DNA from: an uncultured Neisseriaceae bacterium
GTDB lineage: Bacteria > Pseudomonadota > Gammaproteobacteria > Burkholderiales > UBA11063
Assembly: GCA_937952895.1 (NCBI GenBank)
Contig: CALFYC010000203.1
Location: 1 to 45,049, forward strand
Length of the DNA: 45,049 nucleotides
Reading direction: 5' to 3'
Shown: positions 17,591 through 26,433 of the stretch, one piece after another
Layout: every line of letters starts with the position of its first letter
Position numbering within the stretch: position 1 is the first letter of the stretch
Program-made: the position numbers and the translations under genes
Notes under the pieces: model-generated
Database searches by the model: none
Told to the model about the DNA's origin: nothing
Seen by the model: the letters and a program-made list of their open reading frames with translations, nothing else

Positions 17591-19288
17591 TCATTGCGAT
17601 GTATAGATTGGCATATTTGAACATGTAACGCTTTTTAAAATTGCTTGTGGAGCCTGTAATACTGCTATTGCTAATGCTTGTGCCATATTATTAGAATATA
17701 TCCAACATCCACAACTATTATTAAGTTTAAATGTACTTGTATAATCAAAATTTGGCCTTGCAACTGCTTGTATCCAAGAGTTAACTGGAAGTAGCTGTGC
17801 GCAAATTGAACTACAATTTAAATTTATTGGTGTTACATTTATTTGGTAACCAACTGTTGTTTGATATGAACTCAAATGACCAATAAGAGGATTTATCTGC
17901 ACTTCACCCCCTGAATTAGTAAATTTCATTGGATTAAGAGGTCCAGAAGCACCTTGCGCTCCGAAATTTAAAACTGCAGGACCTGAATATCCTCCACAAC
18001 CACTACTATATGTCAATGGTAAAGGGCATATGTTTACTGATTGCCCAGGTCTAAAACAGCCTCCATCCGTATTTTCTGCATAATTACATCCAATTTTATC
18101 ACCTGCATTTGTTGCATAATAATACCCGTTAGAACCACCACCGCCCGTTATAGGGTTAGAGGCAAAAGGAACTGCTGCTGGACAAATAAAATTGCCATTT
18201 TGATCTTGGATCCCTTGTTCCGTATTTTGATAAATTACACTATTTGGCGTAGCTGGTAAATAACAAGTATGGCTTGTAGCACACAACATATCATTTTTAG
18301 TGCATACTAAAGTGTTTCTTGCCAATACTTTTGCCGCATCTGGAAATGGTGACCCCATATCTGTAACTGTTTTACCAATCTCACTTATTTGACAAGAATC
18401 ACCAGCTTTTTTTTGTTGTGTTGCCTGTATAGTATCTGCGTTTACACTAGTAATAACATTCCCCATTGCAAGTGTTGGTGATCCAGTTGTTATCCCATTA
18501 TCTTGAATACTTAGTTTTATTGGATTATTTGAATTTGAGTTATCAAATATAACCCCACTACTATTAGCAAAATTAATATTTGCTCTAGATGTATTTGAGT
18601 TTAATATATGACCAGGGAATGTTCTTATATCTTGTGGGTTACCATTATCAACCTCTTTATTAATTGATGTTGCAGGTTGTAAATCTTGGTTCCAATTAGA
18701 CATTAAATCTAAATTAACTGCAACACTATTATCTGATAATTCATTTGAACATTGCTGAATTCCAGCAAAAAATGCCGAACCATTATTAATACTCCATCCA
18801 GAATTACCTTGAATTGATCCATTTTTTAAAACACCGCCTTTATTTCCCAATAACGTAGAAGCATTATTCGTAATCGTAGGGGAAATTTTCATTACAAATC
18901 TTGGGCTCTCAGTATAATACATTATTGCCTCCACACCACCGGTGACTGGATTTGCTGACACTCCAACACATGGAGTTTGACCATATAAATTTTCTGTCGC
19001 TAGATTACTAGGCCATGATGATCCGAGTGTTTGTGGACTTAATGTGTAAGGACCTTGGGTAATTGATGCTAGAATAGTAGAACGATTATAATTCATATAT
19101 TCAGTAAATACTTGAGCATAAGTTTGAGTTTGTTCGGCTAATTCTTTTGCTTGCTTCCTTTGAAAATTTGCTTTATTAAAATAGATTATTCCTAGAATAA
19201 CTGAACTTAATATAGATAAGGCTATTACGCTATCAATAATACCAAACCCTTTTAATCTATAGTTAACTTTAACCAATTTTTTTTGCAT
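17591..19288 (-). CDS. PilV-like large minor pilin, third copy (Asp at mature position 5)
   Basis: A type IV prepilin leader (LKG before FGIIDSVIALSILSS) is followed by one hydrophobic helix and a 530-residue C-terminal domain. The nearly invariant Glu5 of the mature pilin is Asp here. Residues about 295-350 hold the cysteine core shared with two other proteins of this cluster: CQISEIGKTV, then VCTKNDMLC, then CYLP. This core resembles the CSPxxLG...LxC region of PilV tip adhesins of R64-type thin pili. The distal part is Gly/Asn/Cys-rich (CGGYSGPAVLNFG, CSSICAQLLPVNSW). It probably caps the pilus and binds a target. It lies beyond mazEF, apart from the main operon, and is followed by a lipoprotein gene. 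Confidence 0.7.
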   Translation of the reverse strand: MQKKLVKVNYRLKGFGIIDSVIALSILSSVILGIIYFNKANFQRKQAKELAEQTQTYAQVFTEYMNYNRSTILASITQGPYTLSPQTLGSSWPSNLATENLYGQTPCVGVSANPVTGGVEAIMYYTESPRFVMKISPTITNNASTLLGNKGGVLKNGSIQGNSGWSINNGSAFFAGIQQCSNELSDNSVAVNLDLMSNWNQDLQPATSINKEVDNGNPQDIRTFPGHILNSNTSRANINFANSSGVIFDNSNSNNPIKLSIQDNGITTGSPTLAMGNVITSVNADTIQATQQKKAGDSCQISEIGKTVTDMGSPFPDAAKVLARNTLVCTKNDMLCATSHTCYLPATPNSVIYQNTEQGIQDQNGNFICPAAVPFASNPITGGGGSNGYYYATNAGDKIGCNYAENTDGGCFRPGQSVNICPLPLTYSSGCGGYSGPAVLNFGAQGASGPLNPMKFTNSGGEVQINPLIGHLSSYQTTVGYQINVTPINLNCSSICAQLLPVNSWIQAVARPNFDYTSTFKLNNSCGCWIYSNNMAQALAIAVLQAPQAILKSVTCSNMPIYTSQ

Positions 19289-19440
19289 TATTTAATCTTT
19301 CACAAAATAAATGTTCAATGATTGAGTTAATTATTTCGGCAGACTTTATAAATTAGATTTAAGATATAGAAATCTTAATCAGATTTATAAAAATAAAACA
19401 ACAGTTTTAATTTTCACTAGCTAAAGTTTTTTATAATTCA

Positions 19441-19785
19441 TTATTCAAAACTTACCAAAGCTTGAACTTTAGCAAGCACATCCTCTACCACATCACTGGG
19501 ACAAGATTCTATTACTTTATAATTACACTCTAAATAATCTAACATTCTTATCTGGTTTGATAGCACTACACCACGAACTTGAGTACCACTAATTAAAGGC
19601 ACACTAAAACCATTTAGCCTAGAAAAATTACCACCTGTTGTAATTGGTGCAATTAGTGCTAGACCAAATTTATTAAATTCTTTTATTGTAAGCACCAAAG
19701 CATATCTTTTTCCACTTTGCTCTTTTCCTTTTGTTGGTTCTAAATCAATATGAATTATCTCACCACGATTTAAAATTTTATTCAT
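19441..19785 (-). CDS. mazF: MazF/PemK-family mRNA interferase toxin
   Basis: A 114-residue toxin of the CcdB/PemK fold. Diagnostic are GEIIHIDLEPTKGKEQSGKRYALVL, in which Gly-Lys-Glu-Gln-Gly-Lys-Arg-Pro/Tyr is the MazF signature, and IAPITT and GVVLSNQIRMLD. MazF-type toxins cleave RNA at short sequence motifs and halt translation. The gene overlaps the end of mazE by eight bases, the usual coupled layout. The closest type is ChpB/PemK rather than short MazF, though I cannot fix the cleavage motif. The pair sits inside the pilus region between two pilin-related genes. Confidence 0.9.
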   Translation of the reverse strand: MNKILNRGEIIHIDLEPTKGKEQSGKRYALVLTIKEFNKFGLALIAPITTGGNFSRLNGFSVPLISGTQVRGVVLSNQIRMLDYLECNYKVIESCPSDVVEDVLAKVQALVSFE

Positions 19786-20044
19786 CTAATTTCTCCTTAC
19801 CTTGTGATGGCGCATTTAACCATTCTTTATCTTCTGAACTTAGTCCCATATTTTCTTCATTACATAATAATAGTAAATCTTTTATATTATATTTTTTTCT
19901 TGGCTTTGTAGGTTCCAACAAAATTCCATTTTCGAGATTCTTTGCTTCAACTTTATCACCTATTGTTAAATGAGCGGTTTCCAATATTCTTTTTGGAATT
20001 GTCACCCCAGCACTATTACCTATTTGTCTAATCTCTAACATCAT
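19778..20044 (-). CDS. mazE: MazE/PemI-family antitoxin (AbrB-type DNA-binding)
   Basis: The first 45 residues form a SpoVT-AbrB swapped-hairpin domain: EIRQIGNSAGVTIPKRILE then IGDKVEAKNLENGILLEP. The C-terminal half is acidic and extended (LSSEDKEWLNAPSQ), as expected for the segment that wraps and blocks the toxin. Length (88) is typical. GAGGAG sits seven bases before the first of two tandem ATG codons. The antitoxin probably represses its own operon through the twin palindromes just upstream. It overlaps mazF by eight bases. Confidence 0.88.
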   Translation of the reverse strand: MMLEIRQIGNSAGVTIPKRILETAHLTIGDKVEAKNLENGILLEPTKPRKKYNIKDLLLLCNEENMGLSSEDKEWLNAPSQGKEKLDE

Positions 20045-20071
20045 GTTATAACTCCTCTAAATTGTTATAAC
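20045..20071 (-). promoter_or_regulatory. Twin palindromic operator candidate of mazEF
   Basis: The perfect palindrome GTTATAAC occurs twice, at 20045-20052 and 20064-20071, 19 bases centre to centre. The copies lie directly against the mazE start codon and flank its GAGGAG ribosome site. AbrB-type antitoxins bind palindromes in their own promoters, so binding here could block both initiation and translation. Confidence 0.6.
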
Positions 20072-20176
20072 GTAATTATACCTTAATTTCATATTCTCTT
20101 CCACTTTAAAAACATTATAAAATTTATATAAATCTAGAATAAAAATTCCAAATCTATAATATTGGAAAGTATTATT

Positions 20177-21673
20177 TTATTTTCCTAAATAAATATCTGA
20201 TAATGGAACGACAAAGTCACTCTCTAAGCCATATAGATTTGTTACATATGCCGGATATACTATAAAATCATCCGATTCAAGTTCACACTTCCCATTTTCA
20301 GTATGTAACTTATAATATCCATATACATTGGTTAAACTTTCACCATAACTGGTATATAAATTAGGGATGTTCATTCTAATATATATGTTATTATGAATTT
20401 GTAAATCGTCGCCGTTTTCGTCAAGAGGAATAACATAGTTTTGTACTTGAGTAATTTCCTGGTACTGATAATTATTATCAGGATTTCTATAACAGCTAGT
20501 TGTTGTCATATCTGCACCAAGAACAGTCCCATCCATTCCTATTGCCATGACATGAAAAATATTAGTTTCCGCAAAGGATTCAGTACCAGGAATATACACA
20601 TCAGCATTAAAAGTATCAATATCATGAGGATTAAACCAAAAACTTCCATCTAATCCTGCTACAGCATCATCAAAACCTGCATACTGAATATTTGGAACTC
20701 TATACCTTATAGTTGGATCATTAGAGTTTGCAACTGTATATTCTCCAAATATTTCTGCCACATACCAAGCTGATTCCCCATCATATACAGGATGCATACT
20801 ACGTCTTGACTGCATAAATTGTCCTGGCAATGTAAAACTGTAACTTGGATTATTTGCTAATGTTAATGTATTAGTAGACGATTCATAGAATAGTGGATAT
20901 TTACCACAATATATACCCTGTTCATCATCACACAAATATGCTGTTGTTCCATCCATACTAATTTCATTTCCAAGAATAAATAATGATTCAGGAGCAGGTG
21001 TATTTTCATGAATTATCTTATAAGTAATAAATTGCTTGTCTAAGTTAATCATACTTTCTTTTAAAAAACCATAACCTTCTGTGTAACTATATTGTTGAAC
21101 ATTTAATACATTTAAATTATTTCCATTTTCTTCTATATAGTATGCAAGTGGATAACTAAAAAAATCGCTTTCATTAAAATTCACATAATTAACCGCTAAT
21201 GTATAAAATGAGCAAAAATCATTTGGTTGTAAGATAGTCTTATTAAAACAGTCATCATCATTAGTAGTTTTGTAAAAATAATCAGTTATCTGACCTTCTC
21301 CAGGATTAAAAATATCATCATAAGCCTCCAATTCCTCATTAGTTGGATAAGATTTTTTATCAGGTGATGCTTGATAACCAAGCCAATTAAGATCTATTTG
21401 GGGACCACTATTTAAATTCGATAACCCTGTAACTGAAACGCTGTTAGGGTTAGTAAAAGTTAATTTATACTCAGTATGACTTCCTACTTTTGTTACGTCA
21501 ATATAATCGATTGGATTATTATTTAAATCATGTAATGAGATGTTTAATGGTATCAATTGATTACTTGGTATTGACATAGGGCTTGACTCCTCATCATTGG
21601 ATGTTCCTCCACCATTACAACTAATTATTAAAATAAAAGATATATTAAATATCAATAGATTTATTTTTTTCAT
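20177..21673 (-). CDS. Putative lipoprotein within the pilus region
   Basis: A signal peptide ending in a lipobox (ILIISCNGGG, Cys at residue 19) and a Ser/Asp/Glu-rich linker lead into a 470-residue domain rich in Tyr, Asn and Asp. Early residues (IPLNISLHDLNNNPIDYIDVTKVGSHTEYKL) resemble an immunoglobulin-like or bacterial surface fold, and LNWLGYQASPDK follows. No catalytic motif is evident and I do not recognise a family. It lies 232 bases after the second PilV-like gene and upstream of mazEF, in the pilus orientation. It could be a surface-exposed partner or passenger of the pilus; this is positional inference. Confidence 0.6.
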   Translation of the reverse strand: MKKINLLIFNISFILIISCNGGGTSNDEESSPMSIPSNQLIPLNISLHDLNNNPIDYIDVTKVGSHTEYKLTFTNPNSVSVTGLSNLNSGPQIDLNWLGYQASPDKKSYPTNEELEAYDDIFNPGEGQITDYFYKTTNDDDCFNKTILQPNDFCSFYTLAVNYVNFNESDFFSYPLAYYIEENGNNLNVLNVQQYSYTEGYGFLKESMINLDKQFITYKIIHENTPAPESLFILGNEISMDGTTAYLCDDEQGIYCGKYPLFYESSTNTLTLANNPSYSFTLPGQFMQSRRSMHPVYDGESAWYVAEIFGEYTVANSNDPTIRYRVPNIQYAGFDDAVAGLDGSFWFNPHDIDTFNADVYIPGTESFAETNIFHVMAIGMDGTVLGADMTTTSCYRNPDNNYQYQEITQVQNYVIPLDENGDDLQIHNNIYIRMNIPNLYTSYGESLTNVYGYYKLHTENGKCELESDDFIVYPAYVTNLYGLESDFVVPLSDIYLGK

Positions 21674-21905
21674 TTTAAACGTCCTAATTATTTAACATTA
21701 TTTTCAATAAAGAATCTGTTAATCTAAGTTTTCCTCTATCATCTTTTCTTACACAACCTGAATTTTCAAATACTAAGCTCGCCTTTTTGTTTATAATCAA
21801 CATTACATCAAATTTCCTTTATAATAATCCTCATAGCTTAAATAAACTAAGTAAGTTTATTTCTTTATACTATTTTGATATATTAATTTATACTCAAATA
21901 GTATA

Positions 21906-23489
21906 TTATTGGTTAACAATCACCCCAACTTTAGAAATATCATTAGTGCATGTCATTGATCTTACAATTATATAAGTATCAGGTGCATTACCCCATCCCT
22001 CATTACATCCAGGATGAATTGTCGGACAGCCTTGATACCAACGTGATGGAGTAGTCTGTATTCCTGAATAAAGAATTGGATTAGGGCTTGCTAGTGGATT
22101 TATTTCTTGAACCGTTGAACAAGCACCACCCCCTTTATTACATGGATCAATATGACATGACCCACAAGGCCCAGGGGTTATAGCAGCACTATCTGCATCA
22201 ACTCTATAAACAAATGTTCCTGCTGGACACATAGCTGAAACCGAATTATATGAGTCCTGCTTGGTCTCTATTTCGATTGTCACATTATTAACTGGCATAT
22301 AACAAGTTTCATTAATTGATGATGGAGAACATAATGGATTTTTCATACACTGAACTTGGCTTATATATAAATTATTTACATCATTAGGGTCTGAAGATAT
22401 TTGCTGTTTAGCCATTTTGCCTAATTCGGATATTTGACAAGGCGTTCCAATCTGAACTTCAGCAGTTGGTTGAATGGATAATGCAGATAAACTACCCATA
22501 TAAGGTTTTTGAGTTAAATCTTGATTATTTCCACCTTGTTGGAAACCTGTAACTGTTATATCAACATTATTACTCTCTCTAGAAGTTTCTAATGCCAATT
22601 GACGGTTTTTACAACCTCTTGGATTATCGCTTGAATAATCTTGCATTGTTGCTATATCAGATGGATCCATTACACAATCCGGATTCATCTGAAATATCAT
22701 ATTACTTTTGATATGTTGGCCATTAGCTGTTCGATAATCCATATTTAAATCACTTTCCATGGTATTTGCATTTTGTGGATCATCTACTTGAGAACCATCA
22801 TCATTATATTGATGTAAATTGTCATCATGAGCTAGCTTATTATTTAAAATTTGAGTTATAACAATATCAATTACATAGCTATTATTAACAATTTGATCAC
22901 CCCCACACTGATATGCATCCGGATTTACACCTTGTGATGGATCGGCGGTGCCTTTAGCTATTAATAAATTTTCTGTTGTGGCTTGATCTAAATTCCATAA
23001 ATTTAGAGCACCTTGAACTACACCATTTTTATAAACACCAATCATTGCTCCAGTGTATTGCATGCCACGATTTAATTCATATTCACCTAATGTCCTTGTT
23101 TGATTAGTACCTCTATAATATAAAAAGCTTTGTAATCTATTATTTGACCAGACAATTACCGCACAAGGAATTTGGTTTAACACATTCATATTTGGATAAC
23201 TGGAATTAATAAAGCCTTCATTTTTAAGAATAGTTTCTGGAATCGTTACAATTAATCCATTTGATTGTCCATTATTAATAGTTAGTAATTCTTGAAGTAG
23301 ACTATAATGAGTATTAATATAACGCTCAACTGATTTAGAATATTGGTAGGCATCTCGTGCTACACTATCACCAGTTAATTCAGAACTAAATTTATTAGCT
23401 ATTCGAATACTCATAAATACTAAAGCTGCAATTACGGATAATGCTAATAATAATTCTATCGCTGTAAAACCATATTTTTTATTCTTCAT
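21906..23489 (-). CDS. pilV: PilV-like large minor pilin, second copy
   Basis: The prepilin leader is canonical: YG before FTAIELLLALSVIAALVFMS, with Glu5. About 490 residues follow. The shared cysteine core is at roughly residues 340-395: CQISELGKMAKQ, VQCMKNPLC and CYMP. The distal region is rich in Cys, Pro and Gly (CGSCHIDPCNKGGGACS), suggesting a disulfide-knitted receptor-binding tip. Size is near that of CofB (about 520 residues), the tip pilin of ETEC CFA/III, and of R64 PilV. It starts one base after the preceding PilV-like gene, so the two are translated from one message. Roles in pilus initiation and attachment are inferred from the family. Confidence 0.8.
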   Translation of the reverse strand: MKNKKYGFTAIELLLALSVIAALVFMSIRIANKFSSELTGDSVARDAYQYSKSVERYINTHYSLLQELLTINNGQSNGLIVTIPETILKNEGFINSSYPNMNVLNQIPCAVIVWSNNRLQSFLYYRGTNQTRTLGEYELNRGMQYTGAMIGVYKNGVVQGALNLWNLDQATTENLLIAKGTADPSQGVNPDAYQCGGDQIVNNSYVIDIVITQILNNKLAHDDNLHQYNDDGSQVDDPQNANTMESDLNMDYRTANGQHIKSNMIFQMNPDCVMDPSDIATMQDYSSDNPRGCKNRQLALETSRESNNVDITVTGFQQGGNNQDLTQKPYMGSLSALSIQPTAEVQIGTPCQISELGKMAKQQISSDPNDVNNLYISQVQCMKNPLCSPSSINETCYMPVNNVTIEIETKQDSYNSVSAMCPAGTFVYRVDADSAAITPGPCGSCHIDPCNKGGGACSTVQEINPLASPNPILYSGIQTTPSRWYQGCPTIHPGCNEGWGNAPDTYIIVRSMTCTNDISKVGVIVNQ

Positions 23490-23490
23490 A

Positions 23491-25131
23491 TTAATTTGGC
23501 CTATAATGATCTACTAAATAAGTTGTTACATTTGAAGAACAAAGTAACTTAGCTAAAGCTTTAATTGGATTACTTTCAATATTGCCAGATCCATCGTTAT
23601 ATACACAAAACGTTGCATAATTACTATAAAAAGTAAATCCAGTTACTGATTGGTAAGCACCCGAAGGTATGCCATGAATACCTTGAAATGCAAAACCAGA
23701 TATTGCTGGACAAGATACTTGGCTATTAATTCCATCACTTGGTTGATTTTGATCAACAATAGTTCCAGATGGGCAATTCCCATCTTGCACCAAAGAATCA
23801 AATACTATAAGCACTCCAGAGGGTTTGGTTGGTAAATAACAATAACCATTTCCACTACAAAAAGTTGGGTTATATGAACATTGTAGTTGCCCACCTGCTC
23901 CCACAGGATTAAATTCTTGAGCCATCTTACCTAAATCAGTTGGACTACAAATACTACCCGGTGTAATTGGATGCGAAATTGGTGCAATATATCCAGCCTC
24001 AATTCCTGCATTATTAATATCTAATTGACTTGTATCAAGAGGTGCTCCAATTGATGCATCACTTTTCATCTGAATCCTTTGATTAGTACCAAATGGACTT
24101 TTACCAAAATCCAAAGCTTGATATACATGTTGTGTTGGAGTGTTTGTATCTGATTCAAGAGCATTATATTCAATTGAACCGCAACTAATATAACCTAATT
24201 CATTTCCCGTACTTGGATCAGTAAATTTTGCTTGAGATGATGCTTTACAGGTTGTAGGACTATCTAAAATACTACTAATCCAAGATGCAGAACCTGCATC
24301 CATAGTATATATCGGATGATGATTAGCACCAAATTGTATGCACATAATATCTGAATCTTTAATTGGGAGTTTTGATACATCACAATAATATTGCTGCTTT
24401 GTTGATGATTCTTGTATAACATTATCCAAATATAAATTAGTCTGCATAGTAACATCGTCCCCAGAACCTGATCTTTTTAATGATGGGTCTTGATTTACTT
24501 CTTTTGATTGTCTATCAACATCAGTTTGAATTGATGCAAATAATCTTTTATCTTGACTAACTGCAATTACTATTGAATTAGGGATTAAATTACCACCAAT
24601 AAAACCACAACCATTTGCAATTAAGCTTGCATCAGAATTCGATATTGCAAAATTACTAAATAAATTACCTTGAATATTAAAACCATTATCATTTTGCATC
24701 AATACTCCAACATTACCACCAATGTTTTGCGCAACTTTTGTGGCAACTAAATAAGAATAGACTTGATTTACATTAGTTGCATTCCCAAAATATAGATAAG
24801 CATTTAAAATGTTATTACTACCATTAGATAAATATAAACATGGTTTTATTTTTGTGGCAGGTATAGGATTATTACCAATCGACGTGTACATCGACATCAC
24901 CGAATATGGAATGATTAAATCATTTACCTGAGTCGATTCTTCTAAATTTCGATAATTATCTGCAATAAACTTTATTGCAACATTATTAAAATAAATCATC
25001 TGATCAGATACAGCATTCAATTCTTTTCTTTGATTTATTTCTGTTACAAAATGGTTAGTAATTAATAATATGCCGGATAGGATTATTAATGTTCCTAATA
25101 ATTCAATAACACTAAAACCATGGATTTTCAT
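23491..25131 (-). CDS. pilV: PilV-like large minor pilin, first copy
   Basis: The leader is very short (MKIHG before FSVIELLGTLIILSG, Glu5 present), then one helix and about 510 residues. Near residues 390-440 lies the shared core: GSICSPTDLGKMAQEFNP, LQCSYNPTFC and CYLPTKP. CSPxxLG is the closest of the three to plasmid PilV. The domain before the core is a long Asn/Ser/Gln-rich pilin-like region. The distal part beyond the core (QDGNCPSGTIVDQNQPSDG onward) differs from the other two copies, as expected of the receptor-binding end. Its start codon overlaps the stop of the PilM-like gene by one base. Confidence 0.8.
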   Translation of the reverse strand: MKIHGFSVIELLGTLIILSGILLITNHFVTEINQRKELNAVSDQMIYFNNVAIKFIADNYRNLEESTQVNDLIIPYSVMSMYTSIGNNPIPATKIKPCLYLSNGSNNILNAYLYFGNATNVNQVYSYLVATKVAQNIGGNVGVLMQNDNGFNIQGNLFSNFAISNSDASLIANGCGFIGGNLIPNSIVIAVSQDKRLFASIQTDVDRQSKEVNQDPSLKRSGSGDDVTMQTNLYLDNVIQESSTKQQYYCDVSKLPIKDSDIMCIQFGANHHPIYTMDAGSASWISSILDSPTTCKASSQAKFTDPSTGNELGYISCGSIEYNALESDTNTPTQHVYQALDFGKSPFGTNQRIQMKSDASIGAPLDTSQLDINNAGIEAGYIAPISHPITPGSICSPTDLGKMAQEFNPVGAGGQLQCSYNPTFCSGNGYCYLPTKPSGVLIVFDSLVQDGNCPSGTIVDQNQPSDGINSQVSCPAISGFAFQGIHGIPSGAYQSVTGFTFYSNYATFCVYNDGSGNIESNPIKALAKLLCSSNVTTYLVDHYRPN

Positions 25132-25826
25132 TAAGTACTTTCTTTAATAAAGACTGGTTCTAAAAACACATAATTTAAAAATTTGAAGGCACTGTTTACT
25201 TCAATTTGGCTACATAATCTATTAAATAAATTTTTAACTTTTATTAATTGAGAATTCCCGCTACTATCTGTCGGAATCTGGCTATATACCTCCAACGTAT
25301 TACAATTTGATTGACTTAATAAGATCGGAATTGTCCAATAAGTGCTATTTCCTTGATATAAATGCTCACTAACTAATTGATTGGTAGCACCCATTACTTC
25401 AGGCATTTTAGTTAAATTAAAATTCTTAATTTTAGGTAAAAAACTATCCCATGTTGTTGCTAAATATAAGGTTGGTAACACTTCACTTTCAATTGATAAA
25501 TCTGCATAATTAAAAATAATACTTTGATAATTTAAAAACATTAGGAAGCTTTTTTGATTATACATAGCAATTAAATTAGCCACATCATCAATAGTATTAA
25601 TTTTTTCTACATTGCCAGGATTATTCGATATAATTTCATGTAAATCATCATAATGATCTAACATATATTTAACTAAAAAATCATTATATTGCATAATATT
25701 TCCAGCAACTTGATCAGCTTTAAAACTATTAAAGGCATTTATTTCTTCTGGGCTATTTCTAGTATATTCAATTCCACTAAATAGCCCAATTACCACCAAT
25801 AAGCCAATTACAATTATTGATTGCAT
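25131..25826 (-). CDS. PilM-like type IVb pilus protein
   Basis: A 231-residue protein with an N-terminal helix (MQSIIVIGLLVVIGLFSG) lacking a prepilin cleavage motif, then a region reading VAGNIMQYNDFLVKYMLDHYDD. This resembles PilM of R64-type systems, small inner-membrane proteins with a single helix followed by a YxxxVxxYxxxxP-like segment. The match is from memory of weak features, and it could instead be a cluster-specific minor component. It lies between the major pilin (13 bases away) and the first PilV-like gene, with which it overlaps by one base, so a role in assembly or tip-complex formation is likely. Confidence 0.5.
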   Translation of the reverse strand: MQSIIVIGLLVVIGLFSGIEYTRNSPEEINAFNSFKADQVAGNIMQYNDFLVKYMLDHYDDLHEIISNNPGNVEKINTIDDVANLIAMYNQKSFLMFLNYQSIIFNYADLSIESEVLPTLYLATTWDSFLPKIKNFNLTKMPEVMGATNQLVSEHLYQGNSTYWTIPILLSQSNCNTLEVYSQIPTDSSGNSQLIKVKNLFNRLCSQIEVNSAFKFLNYVFLEPVFIKEST

Positions 25827-25839
25827 ATTATTCTATTGA

Positions 25840-26403
25840 CTAATTCGTTACAGTAAAAACAATACTTGGTAAACCACCACCAGCTCCAGCTGTACCACAC
25901 GCATTAGAAATAGCAGTAGGGTCAACTTTCCCACCACCTGCTCCGGTAGAATACATTGAAGTTCCATTTACCGATATATCAGAAAATGTTTCATCTGCAA
26001 GTTTTGAAACCACTTCAGAACATACAGCAGACGGCACATTATTGTAAGTAATACCAAAGGAACTGGCATCCGAACTAGCTATTACTATACTCCCTCCACT
26101 AAATTGGCTATCCAAATTTGTTCCACTAATATTTAGATCACTTGGATATAATTTACCAGCAATCACTGAAGCTGTATCTAAGCCCGTATACCCATCCGTT
26201 GACGATGAATAAGCACCTTTAATATTATCAACTAACGCTGAAACATCCTGAATCATTTGTTGAGCTTTAGCTTTATCACTATTACTACTCATTGCTTTAA
26301 CAATAACAACTGTTGCAACAGCTATAATACCTAAAGCAAATAATAACTCAATTGCGGTAAAACCCTTTTGCTTAGATAACGTTTTTCTTGTATATATTTT
26401 CAT
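25840..26403 (-). CDS. pilS: Type IVb major pilin PilS
   Basis: The prepilin peptidase site is KQKG before FTAIELLFALGIIAVATVVI, after a 14-residue leader, with Glu5 present. The mature protein is about 173 residues, the size of type IVb major pilins such as PilS and TcpA. Two cysteines (SAVCSEV and SNACGTA) can form the C-terminal D-region disulfide. The C-terminal third is Gly/Ser-rich (STGAGGGKVDPTA, GTAGAGGGLPS). The gene follows the platform protein by 30 bases, slightly more than other gaps in the operon, with AGGAGA just before its start, fitting a highly expressed subunit. Confidence 0.88.
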   Translation of the reverse strand: MKIYTRKTLSKQKGFTAIELLFALGIIAVATVVIVKAMSSNSDKAKAQQMIQDVSALVDNIKGAYSSSTDGYTGLDTASVIAGKLYPSDLNISGTNLDSQFSGGSIVIASSDASSFGITYNNVPSAVCSEVVSKLADETFSDISVNGTSMYSTGAGGGKVDPTAISNACGTAGAGGGLPSIVFTVTN

Positions 26404-26433
26404 AAAACTATCTCCTAAAATTAAAACCCTTAA

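Noticed and set aside
21674..21905. Rightward reading frame at 21787-21975 and stem AATAAACT/AGTTTATT at 21841-21861
   Set aside because: The frame runs into the opposite-strand pilin gene and encodes only low-complexity hydrophobic residues. The stem is pure AT-type with no T-run on the relevant strand, so neither a gene nor a terminator is supported.
17591..25131. A shufflon (invertible pilV 3' ends with a recombinase)
   Set aside because: No tyrosine recombinase gene is present, and I saw no repeated inverted 19-bp-type sequence flanking the pilV-like 3' ends.
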